IMG/VR virus record: IMGVR_UViG_3300038701_002140
Coordinates: 1 to 20,533 of that record
Source of the DNA: a virus
Reading direction: 5' to 3' (one strand)
Length of the DNA stretch: 20,533 nucleotides
Both the position numbers and the translations under genes were made by a program. The notes under the pieces were generated by a model, which did not search any database, was not told the DNA's origin, and worked only from the letters and a program-made list of their open reading frames with translations. Every line of letters begins with the position of its first letter. Position 1 is the first letter of the stretch. Positions 1-7,539 of this stretch are shown here, piece by piece.

Positions 1-403
1 AACCCAGGCTCCCGTCGAAGTTCACAAACTCCGCCAGCAGGTCCGTATCGACCTTTTCCGCAATCGCCCCGCCCAGTTCAGCCGATGCCGCGTCCATGAT
101 CTGGTCCACGTCGTCCGTCTGCACCATGCGGTTCGTCAGCAGGTACTGACTCATCGCCTCCTTCGGCGTGAACGTCGCCTTGCTGGACTTGCTCAGCGTC
201 GTCGGGTTGCTGAAGTCCTCGCCCTCCGCCACCTCAACCGCCGTCGCCTGCCCGAAGATGCCCACCGTGCGGACGGCATAGCCCGTCGCGTTGAACGGCG
301 TCACCATATTGCTCATCAGAGCTTGTTCGCGCAGCACGAACAGGCTCTCCTCGTAGATGTCGTTGTACAGACTGTTCAAGTCTGATGTTTTGCTGATAGC
401 CAT
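1..403 (-). CDS. Major capsid protein, N-terminal part (cut by window edge)
   Basis: The gene starts at the ATG at 403-401 and runs off the left edge, so only about 134 residues are visible. The start follows a GAGGAGAGGG Shine-Dalgarno. The visible N-terminus (MAISKTSDLNSLYNDIYEES, then a stretch rich in small and acidic residues, then helices around NRMVQTDDVDQIMDAASAEL) resembles HK97-fold coat proteins of the P22 coat/N4-gp56-like type, which form the icosahedral shell. Position supports this: it is the last visible gene of the head operon, directly after the scaffold gene, where tailed phages usually encode the major capsid protein. The C-terminal part of the fold is missing, so the exact family is inferred. 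A different shell or decoration protein is less likely. Confidence 0.78.
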   Translation of the reverse strand, partial: MAISKTSDLNSLYNDIYEESLFVLREQALMSNMVTPFNATGYAVRTVGIFGQATAVEVAEGEDFSNPTTLSKSSKATFTPKEAMSQYLLTNRMVQTDDVDQIMDAASAELGGAIAEKVDTDLLAEFVNFDGSLG

Positions 404-421
404 GTCTCACCCTCTCCTCGT

Positions 422-991
422 TTATTGAATCGCGCCGCGCCGACGACGAGCCGCCCGCCGTTCTGCAATCGTCTCCGTTGCCGGAGGACCGCCCGGCGTC
501 GCCGAAGTCGTGCGCCGCGTGTTGTTCGTGTTGTTGTCGTTGTTCTTAGAGCCGCCACCGATCACCGCCAGTAACGCCTCTGCGTCCGCCCGTAGCGCGT
601 CCGCATCATCCCCCTGAAGCCGTCCCGCCAGTTCCGCAGGCAACCCCATTTCCGCCGCAATCGTCACCCGTTGCGTGTTCAGCCGTTCACGCTCCAGCGC
701 AGCATCACGTTCCGCAATCTGCGCCTCCAACGCCGCCAGCCGTTCCGCCAGTTCCGCGTCAGGCTGTGCCGTCTGTGTCGGTTCCGGCGTTTCCTCCGGC
801 TGATCCTGCGCCTCTAGCGCCTCCAACCGTTCCCGGAGTTCGTTCCGTTCCGTCCGATACCGTGCGTTCTCTTGCCGCAGCTCCTCGACATACGCCCGGT
901 CAAACGTCTGCTGCTGATCGTTGTTCTGTTGCGGGTTCTGCCCACCATCGTTCGCCCCGTCCTGCGGTGCGCTCGTGTTTTCGTCCACCAT
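422..991 (-). CDS. Head scaffolding protein (GP20/DUF4355-like)
   Basis: Scaffolds co-assemble with the capsid protein and leave before DNA packaging. The ~189-residue product has the typical shape. It has a Gln/Asn/Asp-rich disordered N-terminus and a long charged coiled coil (about residues 35-105, heptads such as ENARYRTERNELRERLEALE). A short helical region with a Gly-Leu-Pro turn follows, and the C-terminus is basic and rich in Arg (ERRAARRRRGAIQ), which in this class usually contacts the coat protein. It lies immediately upstream of the capsid gene, as expected. I chose the ATG at 991-989; a GTG one codon upstream is possible. The start overlaps the stop of the preceding gene (ATGTGATGG), which suggests translational coupling. 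The family assignment rests on composition and context, not on a catalytic motif. Confidence 0.75.
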   Translation of the reverse strand: MVDENTSAPQDGANDGGQNPQQNNDQQQTFDRAYVEELRQENARYRTERNELRERLEALEAQDQPEETPEPTQTAQPDAELAERLAALEAQIAERDAALERERLNTQRVTIAAEMGLPAELAGRLQGDDADALRADAEALLAVIGGGSKNNDNNTNNTRRTTSATPGGPPATETIAERRAARRRRGAIQ

Positions 992-1323
992 CACATCCTC
1001 ACTCCCTGCGCCCGGAACATCCGGCGCACATCACGTTCAGTAACATTCATCCCCTTCGCGTTGGCCGTCTCCAGCACCCACTTCACCAGCAACTTCGGAA
1101 ACACCAACCGCGCCTCAAAATTCCCGGCTTGCGCCAGTCGCTCGTCGTATCCCTTCGGATTCCTCACAATCGACCCCGGCGAGGGCGCACCCTTCTTCCA
1201 TACGTCGTGGAGCCGGTCCACGTCCGCCTTACGCATCTGATGCAACGGATACGTCGCCAACAGCAGTTCGCGCCAGGTCAAAAACAGCGGTTTTAAGTTT
1301 GTCTTGCTCGTCTTGTCAGCCAT
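991..1323 (-). CDS. Unknown small protein of the head operon
   Basis: A 110-residue basic protein beginning MADKTSKTNLKPLFLTW. The open frame extends further upstream, but the ATG at 1323 is chosen because GAAGG lies six bases before it and the upstream extension is Gly/Arg-rich, out-of-frame-looking sequence. It is predicted to be mostly helical (RELLLATYPLHQMRKADVDR, then KLLVKWVLETANAKGMNVTE), with no cysteines and no membrane segment. It lies between the MuF-type gene and the scaffold gene, and its stop overlaps the scaffold start. That position would suit a small head-completion or assembly factor, but nothing in the sequence proves it. I do not recognise the family. Confidence 0.6.
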   Translation of the reverse strand: MADKTSKTNLKPLFLTWRELLLATYPLHQMRKADVDRLHDVWKKGAPSPGSIVRNPKGYDERLAQAGNFEARLVFPKLLVKWVLETANAKGMNVTERDVRRMFRAQGVRM

Positions 1324-1337
1324 CAATAACCTTCTTT

Positions 1338-1535
1338 CTAATCCGCTGGATTCCACTCGTAAGCGTCCACCGCATCCACGTCGATGAGCGCCACCTCGTC
1401 CGCATCCGTGCTCAACAACCGCACCGCATACTGCCGTCCGTCCGCCGTAACCCCCACAATCTCCCCGAACCAACGCGGCTCAACTGCCGTCTGCGCCACA
1501 ATCTCACCATCCCGGTCACTCTCAGAGATTCCCAC
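1338..1535 (-). CDS. Unknown small beta-rich protein of the head operon
   Basis: The frame is open to 1595, but the part above 1535 is the shadow of the MuF gene's C-terminus. A GTG at 1535-1533, about 11 bases after GAAAGGA, gives a 65-residue acidic protein. Alternating hydrophobic stretches (GEIVGVTADGRQYAVRLLST, then EVALIDVDAVDAYEW) suggest a small beta barrel or sheet, similar in look to SH3-like domains. The gene overlaps the end of the MuF gene by 14 bp and is followed 14 bp later by the next gene. Codon use has the same GC-rich third positions as its neighbours. Function is unknown. The start is the least certain part. Confidence 0.5.
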   Translation of the reverse strand: MGISESDRDGEIVAQTAVEPRWFGEIVGVTADGRQYAVRLLSTDADEVALIDVDAVDAYEWNPAD

Positions 1536-3270
1536 GACGTTCCCGGTCCTTTCGCAGTATCCGCGCCGTCTGTTCGTCCATATACTGCCCGACACCCATC
1601 TGGCGGTCCCAATCGTCTTTCAAGCGCCTATACTCCGCGCTGTCCCGCCGGATGCCGCTAGACCGTTCCCGCGCCCGTTCTCGTGCGTTCTCAAACGTCC
1701 CCGCGTCCCCCGTGCGCTCAAACACCATATCCAGGTATTCACCATCCCGCGCCCGTTCCAACCGCCGCCGCTGCGCCGTCGTCAGCCGATGCCCGCCCAC
1801 GTCCGCCAGCTTCAACAGCGCGTCCGCCCGAATCGCCTCGTCTTGGTTCAGCGCCCGTTCTGCCACCTCCGCCGAAACCCGCACATTATGCTCATCCCGC
1901 AACAGGTCCTGCACAATCGACACCAAACGGTCCCGGCTCTCAAACGAACTCTGCGACTGCTTAACGTACCGCTTCATGTACTCGTTAAACGTCGGACGAT
2001 CCAACACGAATTGCGCCGTCTCATCTAACGTCAGCGCCCCCGTTTCCATCATGTGTTGCACTCGCGGCGAATTTCCCGCCTCAAAAAGATAATCCGTCAG
2101 CCCACGCATATCCCGAATCTCCGTAAACGCCGCCGAATCGTCCGTCCGATACCCCTTCGTCGTCAGAATCTCCCCACCGTCAGGCCGGAACGGACCACCG
2201 CCGCCCCCAGGAGCGCCAGGAGCGCCAGGAGCACCACCACCACGAGACCCGCCCCGCAACGGACGAACCCGCTGCATCTCCCCATAAATCGGGTCCCGGT
2301 AAACTTGGCTCATATCCCCCCACGCAATCTCGCCCCGGTTCAGCGCGTCCAATCGTCCCGGCCCCATAATCTGTCGTTGTTCCTCGTCCGTCAGCGTCGC
2401 GAACCAATCCGGCCCCGTTATCACCGTGTCCGGCCACCGCGCCCCCCGCACCACCGGCACTGGCGTACACCGCCCCCGGTGATGATCGTTCAATATCGCG
2501 TCATGCCCGTACCGCTGGCCGTGCTTGCTGATGCAACTCGGACACGTCCGGGCGTCCAGCGCCGCGTACCACATCCACTCGGATACAATCTCCCGGTTCG
2601 CCGCGTAACTCGCGTGGGCCGCTCGGCGAGAAGCATACGCCTGCATCGTCCGCACTTGGTTCTCAGCCTGTGAACGCGGCATGTTCGTCCAGCCCTCTAG
2701 AAATGCGCTTATGGCACGCGAGTTCTTGCCCTGCGCCGTCAACGACAAGATGCTATCCCGCACAAATTCCGCGTGATACGACCCGAACGCATCGTACCGT
2801 TGCCGGAACGCCGGGCTGTCCGCGTAATCAACGAGCCGCTTGATTGCCGCCGGGTCAGGGCGCATAAACACCTGCCCCACCTCGCCCGCCAGTTGGCCCG
2901 CACTCGCCAGCGTCATCTGTCGCGCCGCCGCCGCCCCCGCCTCAATCGCCGTCTCCGTCACATCCACCGCCTGCGCCCGGATAATCATGTCGAAGTCTCT
3001 CAACTCCGCCTCAATCGCCAGCACCATCCGGTTAAACGTCGAAAGCTGGCGAATGTCCTCGACCAGCACCCGTTCGCCGTTCTCGCCCAGCCGCGTGTAA
3101 TCCCGCAGGAACCGTTGACGCGGTTCAGCAATCGCCGCCAGAAAACGACCATACGCCCGGTTCAGGCGTTCCGCCGCTGCCGCTTCTTCCCGCGCCAACG
3201 CAAACCGCCACGCATCCCGCGCAACGATTAGTTCTGATGTTGTGGCGGTTCCGGGGGTGTTGGTCGCCAT
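1522..3270 (-). CDS. MuF/SPP1 gp7-like minor head protein with extended C-terminus
   Basis: Proteins of this family sit inside or at the vertex of the procapsid with the portal and help head morphogenesis or DNA ejection. The 582-residue product has a helical N-terminal half followed by the family's zinc-like signature at about residues 237-272: ALDARTCPSC, then KHGQRYG, then HHRGRC and VPVV. C243, C246, H250, H263/H264 and C268 are the probable ligands. After a Gly/Ala/Pro-rich linker (about 339-366, encoded by nearly identical 9-bp units near 2208-2235) comes a 200-residue helical, charged C-terminal region that I cannot assign. In many MuF proteins this place holds an effector or toxin-like domain, but no such domain is recognisable here. 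The start is the ATG at 3270, 11 bases after GGAGG; an in-frame TTG at 3288 is less likely. Confidence 0.85.
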   Translation of the reverse strand: MATNTPGTATTSELIVARDAWRFALAREEAAAAERLNRAYGRFLAAIAEPRQRFLRDYTRLGENGERVLVEDIRQLSTFNRMVLAIEAELRDFDMIIRAQAVDVTETAIEAGAAAARQMTLASAGQLAGEVGQVFMRPDPAAIKRLVDYADSPAFRQRYDAFGSYHAEFVRDSILSLTAQGKNSRAISAFLEGWTNMPRSQAENQVRTMQAYASRRAAHASYAANREIVSEWMWYAALDARTCPSCISKHGQRYGHDAILNDHHRGRCTPVPVVRGARWPDTVITGPDWFATLTDEEQRQIMGPGRLDALNRGEIAWGDMSQVYRDPIYGEMQRVRPLRGGSRGGGAPGAPGAPGGGGGPFRPDGGEILTTKGYRTDDSAAFTEIRDMRGLTDYLFEAGNSPRVQHMMETGALTLDETAQFVLDRPTFNEYMKRYVKQSQSSFESRDRLVSIVQDLLRDEHNVRVSAEVAERALNQDEAIRADALLKLADVGGHRLTTAQRRRLERARDGEYLDMVFERTGDAGTFENARERARERSSGIRRDSAEYRRLKDDWDRQMGVGQYMDEQTARILRKDRERRGNL

Positions 3271-3428
3271 GTCTCCACCAGCCTCCAATCTGCCAGCACA
3301 TGCTGATTGTCATCGTTCGACACAAACCGTTCACACCCGGCACACTGCCCATACAGCATATCCACCGGATGCACCGACGCTTGCCGTTGCCCACACACCG
3401 GGCAGGTCCATTCCGTCATGGCCCACAT
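3228..3428 (-). CDS. Small zinc-ribbon protein within the head operon
   Basis: A 66-residue protein with two CxxC knuckles, CPVCGQ near the N-terminus and CAGC about 20 residues later, the spacing of a treble-clef or rubredoxin-like zinc ribbon. The C-terminus is a flexible Pro/Gln/Asn tail. The start ATG at 3428 overlaps the stop of the upstream gene (TGATG), and the 3' end overlaps the MuF start by 43 bp, so expression is probably coupled. Small zinc-ribbon proteins are common in phage head operons and are mostly uncharacterised. A structural or assembly role is inferred from position only. Confidence 0.65.
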   Translation of the reverse strand: MWAMTEWTCPVCGQRQASVHPVDMLYGQCAGCERFVSNDDNQHVLADWRLVETWRPTPPEPPQHQN

Positions 3429-3739
3429 CACGCGATTGCCTCGTGTAGCGCCAAAATATTTTGACGATATTCGTTCAGCATCGGCACGGTAACGAGCGTG
3501 ATGTCATTCTCAAACGTGTTGGGGTCGAATGACCACGAAACCGTAACATCAAAAACTTTGGCTGCGGCGTTGATTCGGTCATACCACAGCACCCACTCTT
3601 CTTTGGGGAGTGGCTGACCGTTCTTGTAAGTCGGCACTGGCGGCAACAGTCTTTCGGTCAGAACCTCATTCAATACCCCCAGCATTAAATTCAACTGACG
3701 TGCATAAAGCGTCATGCCGTTGTGGAACTCTGGTATCAC
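3428..3739 (-). CDS. Unknown 103-residue protein following the portal
   Basis: The start is a GTG at 3739-3737 that overlaps the portal stop codon as GTGA, with AGGGG eight bases upstream, so the gene looks translationally coupled to the portal. The product begins MIPEFHNGMTLYARQLNLML and has a helical N-terminal half. A Trp/Tyr-containing segment (EEWVLWYDRINAAAKVFDV) follows, and the C-terminus is predicted as a strand then a helix. There are no cysteines, membrane segments or known motifs. It shares the GC-rich codon use of the operon. Its place between portal and MuF suggests a head-assembly accessory, but the function is unknown. Confidence 0.6.
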   Translation of the reverse strand: MIPEFHNGMTLYARQLNLMLGVLNEVLTERLLPPVPTYKNGQPLPKEEWVLWYDRINAAAKVFDVTVSWSFDPNTFENDITLVTVPMLNEYRQNILALHEAIA

Positions 3740-5160
3740 GCGATTAACCCCTGCTCACCGAACAACTCCAACTGTCGCACGACACCCTCACCAGCCGCCG
3801 CGCTCTCGTCCACGATCCGCTGTTCTTCCGTCTCCCAATCACGCCCCAGGTCGCCCGCCAGCGTTTCCCGGCTGACCAGCCCCAGACCGTGCTCAACCTG
3901 CGCCGCCTGAAGTTCCTCGTTGCGGTTCAGCGGTAGCGGATCGTCCCACGTCGCCAGTACCGACGCCTCAAAGTCCATCATCGCCAGCGCCCGCCGCATC
4001 GCCTCCTCAAACACTGCCCCTAGCCGTCCCTGGACCGCGTCGCACAAGTCCAGCATCGACTTATACAGCGTCCGCAGTCCAAAGTTCGTCAACTGACCAA
4101 CCTTGTCATGCACACTCAGCGGATCAACCACCCGGCCCGCAGCAAACGTCGCCGCCCGCAGCCGCCGCTGGTACTCCAACGAACTCGCCAGGTCGCTATT
4201 CATCTCCACGTTGTACACCTGCGCCGGAGCGTCCCCCGTCCCCCGAATCTCAATCAACTCGTCAGCGCCCGTCGTCGGTTCTTCCAACGTCGCGTTCACA
4301 ATCACCGTCTTAGGATGCGCGTGATACCGCAGAATCTTCCCGATATTGCTCATCGTGAAGTTCAGCGCATCATTCAGGTGATCCACCCCATCCACGAACG
4401 AACGGCCATAGTAGGAGTGCGGCTTCCGTAGCGCCTTGCCATCCACAATCGGCGCGAACTCCCACGGCCACAGGTCCATAGCCGTTGGCTTCCACTGGGC
4501 ATCCTTCACGCTCGTATCCTTCACCCATTCGATGATCGCCCACCCTTCAGTCGGCAGATCGCCCAGCCACGACAACACCGCAAATCCCTCGCCCTCAGTC
4601 GGCAACAGGTCCGCCGGAACAATGTCTTGTCGCTTCTGATACTTTCCCGCCGCCCAGGTCAACTGATACCACAGCGCCCGCTTCTTCGACCCGAACCGTT
4701 CCATATCCCAGAACACGGTCACATGACGCGGATCCAACAACGCCATCGTCGGTGGATTCTCTGCGCTTAACGGCTCGTCGTTCTCCGGCTCCACCAACCG
4801 CACGAACACATGTCCCGTCGTCAACGCGCTCTCTACCAGGTCGCCCGTCAGTTCCTCAAATGCGGATTCATCCCGCACCGCGTCCAGCGCGCTAGAAACG
4901 TTGTTATCGCCAGCATCCCCGGCGACGGCCACCGACGGCATTCCGACAAAATCCGCCACCTCGTCAATCATCTGACCCACGAGGTTCACCGTCACGTTGT
5001 CGTCACGCTGCCCCGGATACGTCTTGAGCGTCTGCGGATGACGGCCCTCACGCCAATCCCACCACGAATCAATCGCCTTGATTCGGGTCTGGCGTTCCGT
5101 GTCCGCCTGCGCCTGTAATGTGTCGTCCGTCGGATCATAAACCCGTAGTGTTCCTGGCAT
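3736..5160 (-). CDS. Portal protein (SPP1 gp6-like)
   Basis: The portal is the dodecameric ring at one capsid vertex through which the terminase drives DNA. At 474 residues the protein is in the usual range. Recognisable portal features are the N-terminal helical segment with RKAIDSWWDW-like aromatic residues, the wing sheet region (VFVRLVEPENDEP, MALLDPRHVTVFWD), the clip/stem segment after LNDALNFTMSNIGKILRY, and a C-terminal helical crown (QRIVDESAAAGEGVVRQLE). It lies directly after the large terminase gene (stop at 5162, start at 5160) and before the MuF gene, the standard order. The start is the ATG at 5160, preceded by GGGGGA. Oddly, residues 463-467 near the C-terminus read QLELF, which resembles a bacterial sliding-clamp-binding motif. 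This may be chance. Confidence 0.87.
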   Translation of the reverse strand: MPGTLRVYDPTDDTLQAQADTERQTRIKAIDSWWDWREGRHPQTLKTYPGQRDDNVTVNLVGQMIDEVADFVGMPSVAVAGDAGDNNVSSALDAVRDESAFEELTGDLVESALTTGHVFVRLVEPENDEPLSAENPPTMALLDPRHVTVFWDMERFGSKKRALWYQLTWAAGKYQKRQDIVPADLLPTEGEGFAVLSWLGDLPTEGWAIIEWVKDTSVKDAQWKPTAMDLWPWEFAPIVDGKALRKPHSYYGRSFVDGVDHLNDALNFTMSNIGKILRYHAHPKTVIVNATLEEPTTGADELIEIRGTGDAPAQVYNVEMNSDLASSLEYQRRLRAATFAAGRVVDPLSVHDKVGQLTNFGLRTLYKSMLDLCDAVQGRLGAVFEEAMRRALAMMDFEASVLATWDDPLPLNRNEELQAAQVEHGLGLVSRETLAGDLGRDWETEEQRIVDESAAAGEGVVRQLELFGEQGLIA

Positions 5161-5161
5161 G

Positions 5162-6463
5162 TCATCCCCCGAAGAACGGGTTCCCCTTCCTTACTGTCGC
5201 TTTCGCCGGACCCGCAATGTCCAACGCGGCCACCATGTACCGCATCGAATCCATTGCGTGGTCATCGTGTTCCTGTGGAGCCTCTTTGTTCGCCTTGCCG
5301 TCGATGTCCGGTTGCCACTCATATCCCGCAATCTCATCAATCGTGCAGGTCGGCAACTTCTGGTCCGCCAGCCGGTCATCAACTTCCACCAGCGCATCGT
5401 TAAACAGGAAAATGCGCGGCCTGCCGTCCTCTTGGATTCGGAACCGCTGTTGCGCCGCCTCAATCCCATCCTTACGCGCCTTGTATGCCGGACGTGTCCG
5501 AATCCCCGCCCGGTGCAACGTCGCCCGGTCCTCTGCATCGTGATCCGATACCGTGTACTCAATCCGTTCACCGGCACTCAGCGCGTTAATCTGTTCCGCA
5601 TGATCCGCCACAATCCGGCGGCTCATATAAATCTCGCGATACAGGTACATCCGCCCATCCTCGTCCACCGCCCACCACTGGCACACAAACGGATTCGTGA
5701 ACCCGAAGTCAATCGCCCGGTAACGTCGCCAGTGTGCCGGAATCTCGAACGGCTCAATAACGTGCGTCTCATAACGATAGTCCTCATAAACCGCGCCCTC
5801 GGCCCCGGACCATATACCGTCCTTCAGCCGCTTCTTTCGGACGCCCGTCAGCCGCGCCAGAATCACCGTCTCATAACTCGCGTCCAGCGCCGTGTTGTCG
5901 CTCGTCCGGCTGGCGTATCGGCTTGCTTCCCGGCCCTTAATCAGCTTTTTGTAAATCCAATGCCGATCACTGTCCGGGTTCGTCGTCAGGATGAGTTGCT
6001 TAAACGGTGCAGCTCGTCCACGCAGTCGCGGCAACAATTCCTCAAAGTCCGCCAGCGTGAACAGCGTCGCCTCTTCCATCCACACCACATCAACGCCACC
6101 ATCCAGCCCGATAGACCGAATCGCTTGCCGCTGACCCTCATCTTTCATACCGCCATACGCCAGTAGTGACCCGTTCGGATACTCCCAACGCATCGACGAC
6201 TTATTGAGCTTCGCCGCGCCCTTAATCACCTGATGCTCCAGGAACAACAACGTGCTGTTCGTCATACTCTGGCGCGTCTTGCGGACGGCGAGAGCCGTCA
6301 CACCCGGATACATCCTGCATATCGTGTCCAGCTTGTGCGCCGCAATGTGGCTCTTGCCAGACCCCGCCGGACCGTCCATCAGCAGAACTAAGCTCGTGTC
6401 ATAAAACGCCTGTTGCTGCCAGTGTGAGTTAGGCGCAAAATCGGCTTGCTCATTCGTCGCCAT
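5162..6463 (-). CDS. terL: Terminase large subunit (ATPase and nuclease)
   Basis: This motor packages DNA into the prohead and cuts the concatemer. All key motifs are visible in the 433 residues. They are Walker A GPAGSGKS (31-38), Walker B VDVVWMEE (124-131) with the catalytic Glu, a coupling motif TTN (160-162), and an RNase H-like nuclease domain with acidic residues in RAIDFG (D252), SDHDAED (about D307) and HDDHAMD (about D401/D405). The length is normal for an SPP1/Terminase_6-type subunit. The gene overlaps the end of the small terminase gene by 14 bp, and the portal follows immediately. The ATG at 6463 is the first in-frame start consistent with that overlap. The identification is secure. 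Confidence 0.95.
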   Translation of the reverse strand: MATNEQADFAPNSHWQQQAFYDTSLVLLMDGPAGSGKSHIAAHKLDTICRMYPGVTALAVRKTRQSMTNSTLLFLEHQVIKGAAKLNKSSMRWEYPNGSLLAYGGMKDEGQRQAIRSIGLDGGVDVVWMEEATLFTLADFEELLPRLRGRAAPFKQLILTTNPDSDRHWIYKKLIKGREASRYASRTSDNTALDASYETVILARLTGVRKKRLKDGIWSGAEGAVYEDYRYETHVIEPFEIPAHWRRYRAIDFGFTNPFVCQWWAVDEDGRMYLYREIYMSRRIVADHAEQINALSAGERIEYTVSDHDAEDRATLHRAGIRTRPAYKARKDGIEAAQQRFRIQEDGRPRIFLFNDALVEVDDRLADQKLPTCTIDEIAGYEWQPDIDGKANKEAPQEHDDHAMDSMRYMVAALDIAGPAKATVRKGNPFFGG

Positions 6464-6878
6464 CGCCCCACGCCGCCGCGAGGTCCGGCAACCCGGCCAG
6501 CACCTTCACCGGCATCCCATCGCTTGTCACGTCCACCGACTGCGGCGTCTTGCCCATCACCCGCTCAACGATCAACTTTGCCGCCTGGAACTGCACACGC
6601 TCATCACCAGCATTCAGCAGATTCACGAGCTTGCTCACCGCCTGCACCGCCGCCGCCCGCAACTGCATCTCAGCCGCCACCGCCCGATCCAAACGCACAC
6701 GCTCCGCCAACGCCTCTAACTCAGCCCGCCGTTCCTTGCCATATCGCTTGTAAAACGCGCTACTGCTCACACCCACAGCGTCCAGCGCCGCCTTGATGCT
6801 GTCCGCCTTGCTCCTGGCAAGCACAAAATCAGCCTCATCGGTGTCCAGTTTCGCCAATAACCCCTGTAAATCGTCCAT
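6450..6878 (-). CDS. terS: Terminase small subunit
   Basis: Small terminases recognise the packaging site and regulate the large subunit. The 142-residue product has the expected plan. An N-terminal helix-turn-helix (about residues 22-55, KADSIKAALDAVGVSSSAFY then KRYGKERRAEL) would bind DNA. A central helical oligomerisation region follows (about 60-110, ending AAKLIVERVMGKTP), and a short C-terminal tail is available for contact with the large subunit. The family is inferred from this plan and from its overlap with the large subunit gene. The start ATG (6878) lies inside a set of tandem 10-bp repeats, listed separately. The upstream GGACGGAA is a weak ribosome site. Confidence 0.8.
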   Translation of the reverse strand: MDDLQGLLAKLDTDEADFVLARSKADSIKAALDAVGVSSSAFYKRYGKERRAELEALAERVRLDRAVAAEMQLRAAAVQAVSKLVNLLNAGDERVQFQAAKLIVERVMGKTPQSVDVTSDGMPVKVLAGLPDLAAAWGDGDE

Positions 6879-6909
6879 TTCCGTCCGTTTCTGTCCGGTT
6901 CAGCCGGAC
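6871..6909. repeat. Three tandem decamers and a hairpin over the terS start (candidate pac/cos or operator)
   Basis: On the plus strand, 6871-6900 reads as three adjacent decamers, TCGTCCATTT, CCGTCCGTTT and CTGTCCGGTT, sharing a GTCC core in exact 10-bp phase. The last one runs into an inverted repeat, GTCCGG (6893-6898) with CCGGAC (6904-6909) around TTCAG. The array covers the terS start codon. Phased repeats next to terS are typical of small-terminase binding at packaging sites, and could also serve autoregulation. Both roles are inferred. Confidence 0.4.
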
Positions 6910-6928
6910 ACTACAGACACCTACCGCA

Positions 6929-7339
6929 CTAATCGACGGCGACGCCCGTCTCCACGCCGATCACCTTCGCGTTCGCCGTGCCAATACCCACCGCCAACGC
7001 CGTGATGTATTCGCCACTCGCCAAGTCCGCCACCGGAGCCACACCGCCAGCCGTCGCGCTGATGACATACAGCGTCCCCTTCGCCAGCGTCGCACCCCAG
7101 TTGATCGTCGCGCCCGGCTTCGCATACGCCACCGGCTGCCCGTCCGCCGCACCATTCAGCGCAATCCCCGCGAACGCCGCACTCGCCGCCGCACTCGCAT
7201 CGCCCGGCTTCAGCGCGTTCCCGTCCGTCGTATCCTTATACAGCGGCATCCCCGCCGTAATCGTGCCGCCTGCCGTCCCGTTGCCCACCGGGCCACTCAC
7301 CATCGCCACATTCGCCGCCGTCTGACTTACGTCTGCCAT
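6929..7339 (-). CDS. DUF2190-like capsid decoration or cement protein
   Basis: A 136-residue protein, very rich in Ala/Gly/Val/Thr, beginning MADVSQTAANVAMVSGPVGN. The pattern of short beta strands and turns (GTAGGTITAGMPLYKD, AAFAGIALNGAADGQPVAYA, then GTLYVISATAGG near the end) fits the DUF2190 family of trimeric head decoration proteins that clamp the capsid lattice. The ATG at 7339 is preceded at eight bases by AGGAGG; an in-frame codon at 7360 lacks such a site. It is the first gene of the head operon, before terS, whereas decoration genes more often lie next to the capsid gene. That placement is slightly unusual. Family assignment is from composition and pattern. Confidence 0.65.
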   Translation of the reverse strand: MADVSQTAANVAMVSGPVGNGTAGGTITAGMPLYKDTTDGNALKPGDASAAASAAFAGIALNGAADGQPVAYAKPGATINWGATLAKGTLYVISATAGGVAPVADLASGEYITALAVGIGTANAKVIGVETGVAVD

Positions 7340-7358
7340 AGGTCTGTCCTCCTGAATC

Positions 7359-7380
7359 AAAAAAGGCCCCGCAGGGCCTT
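7359..7380 (-). terminator. Strong intrinsic terminator just upstream of the head operon
   Basis: Read on the minus strand, AAGGCCC-TGCG-GGGCCTT is a perfect 7-bp stem followed by a run of six T. It ends 20 bases before the first head gene's start codon, so any RNA made from upstream would stop here unless read-through or antitermination occurs. Confidence 0.85.
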
Positions 7381-7528
7381 GTGTCTATACGTTGAATCGC
7401 GATTCCCAACACCATGTCCACACGATGCCCAGGCCAGCCGGAACACCGTCACGCGCTACACCACCGGGACCGCCGGAGCAAGACGGTCATTCTGGGGGAG
7501 CCACCACCGATGTTTCACGCGCTACCCC
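7381..7528 (-). ncRNA. Untranslated leader or small RNA with two direct repeats
   Basis: This ~150-base stretch lies between an extended -10 promoter (7530-7538) and the terminator at 7359-7380, with no convincing reading frame of its own. It contains an exact 11-bp direct repeat, GTAGCGCGTGA on the minus strand, at 7525-7515 and 7459-7449, 66 bp apart, and a palindrome GAATCGCGATTC. It could be a free small RNA ending at the terminator, or the leader through which late transcription is controlled. Neither is proved by the sequence. Confidence 0.4.
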
Positions 7529-7529
7529 T

Positions 7530-7538
7530 AGTATAGCA
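7530..7538 (-). promoter_or_regulatory. Extended -10 promoter (TGCTATACT)
   Basis: On the minus strand the sequence TGC-TATACT matches the extended -10 consensus. No good -35 is seen 17 bp upstream, which is tolerable for this promoter type. It would start RNA near 7523 into the leader before the head operon. Confidence 0.45.
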
Positions 7539-7539
7539 T

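Noticed and set aside
2053-2673. 206-residue plus-strand frame opposite the MuF gene
   Set aside because: An Arg/Pro-rich antisense shadow typical of GC-rich DNA; the minus-strand gene has clear domain motifs.
7511-7526. parS-like site (TGTTTCACG)
   Set aside because: Only the left half of the consensus TGTTTCACGTGAAACA is present; the right half does not match and it lies far from the parA/parB-like genes.
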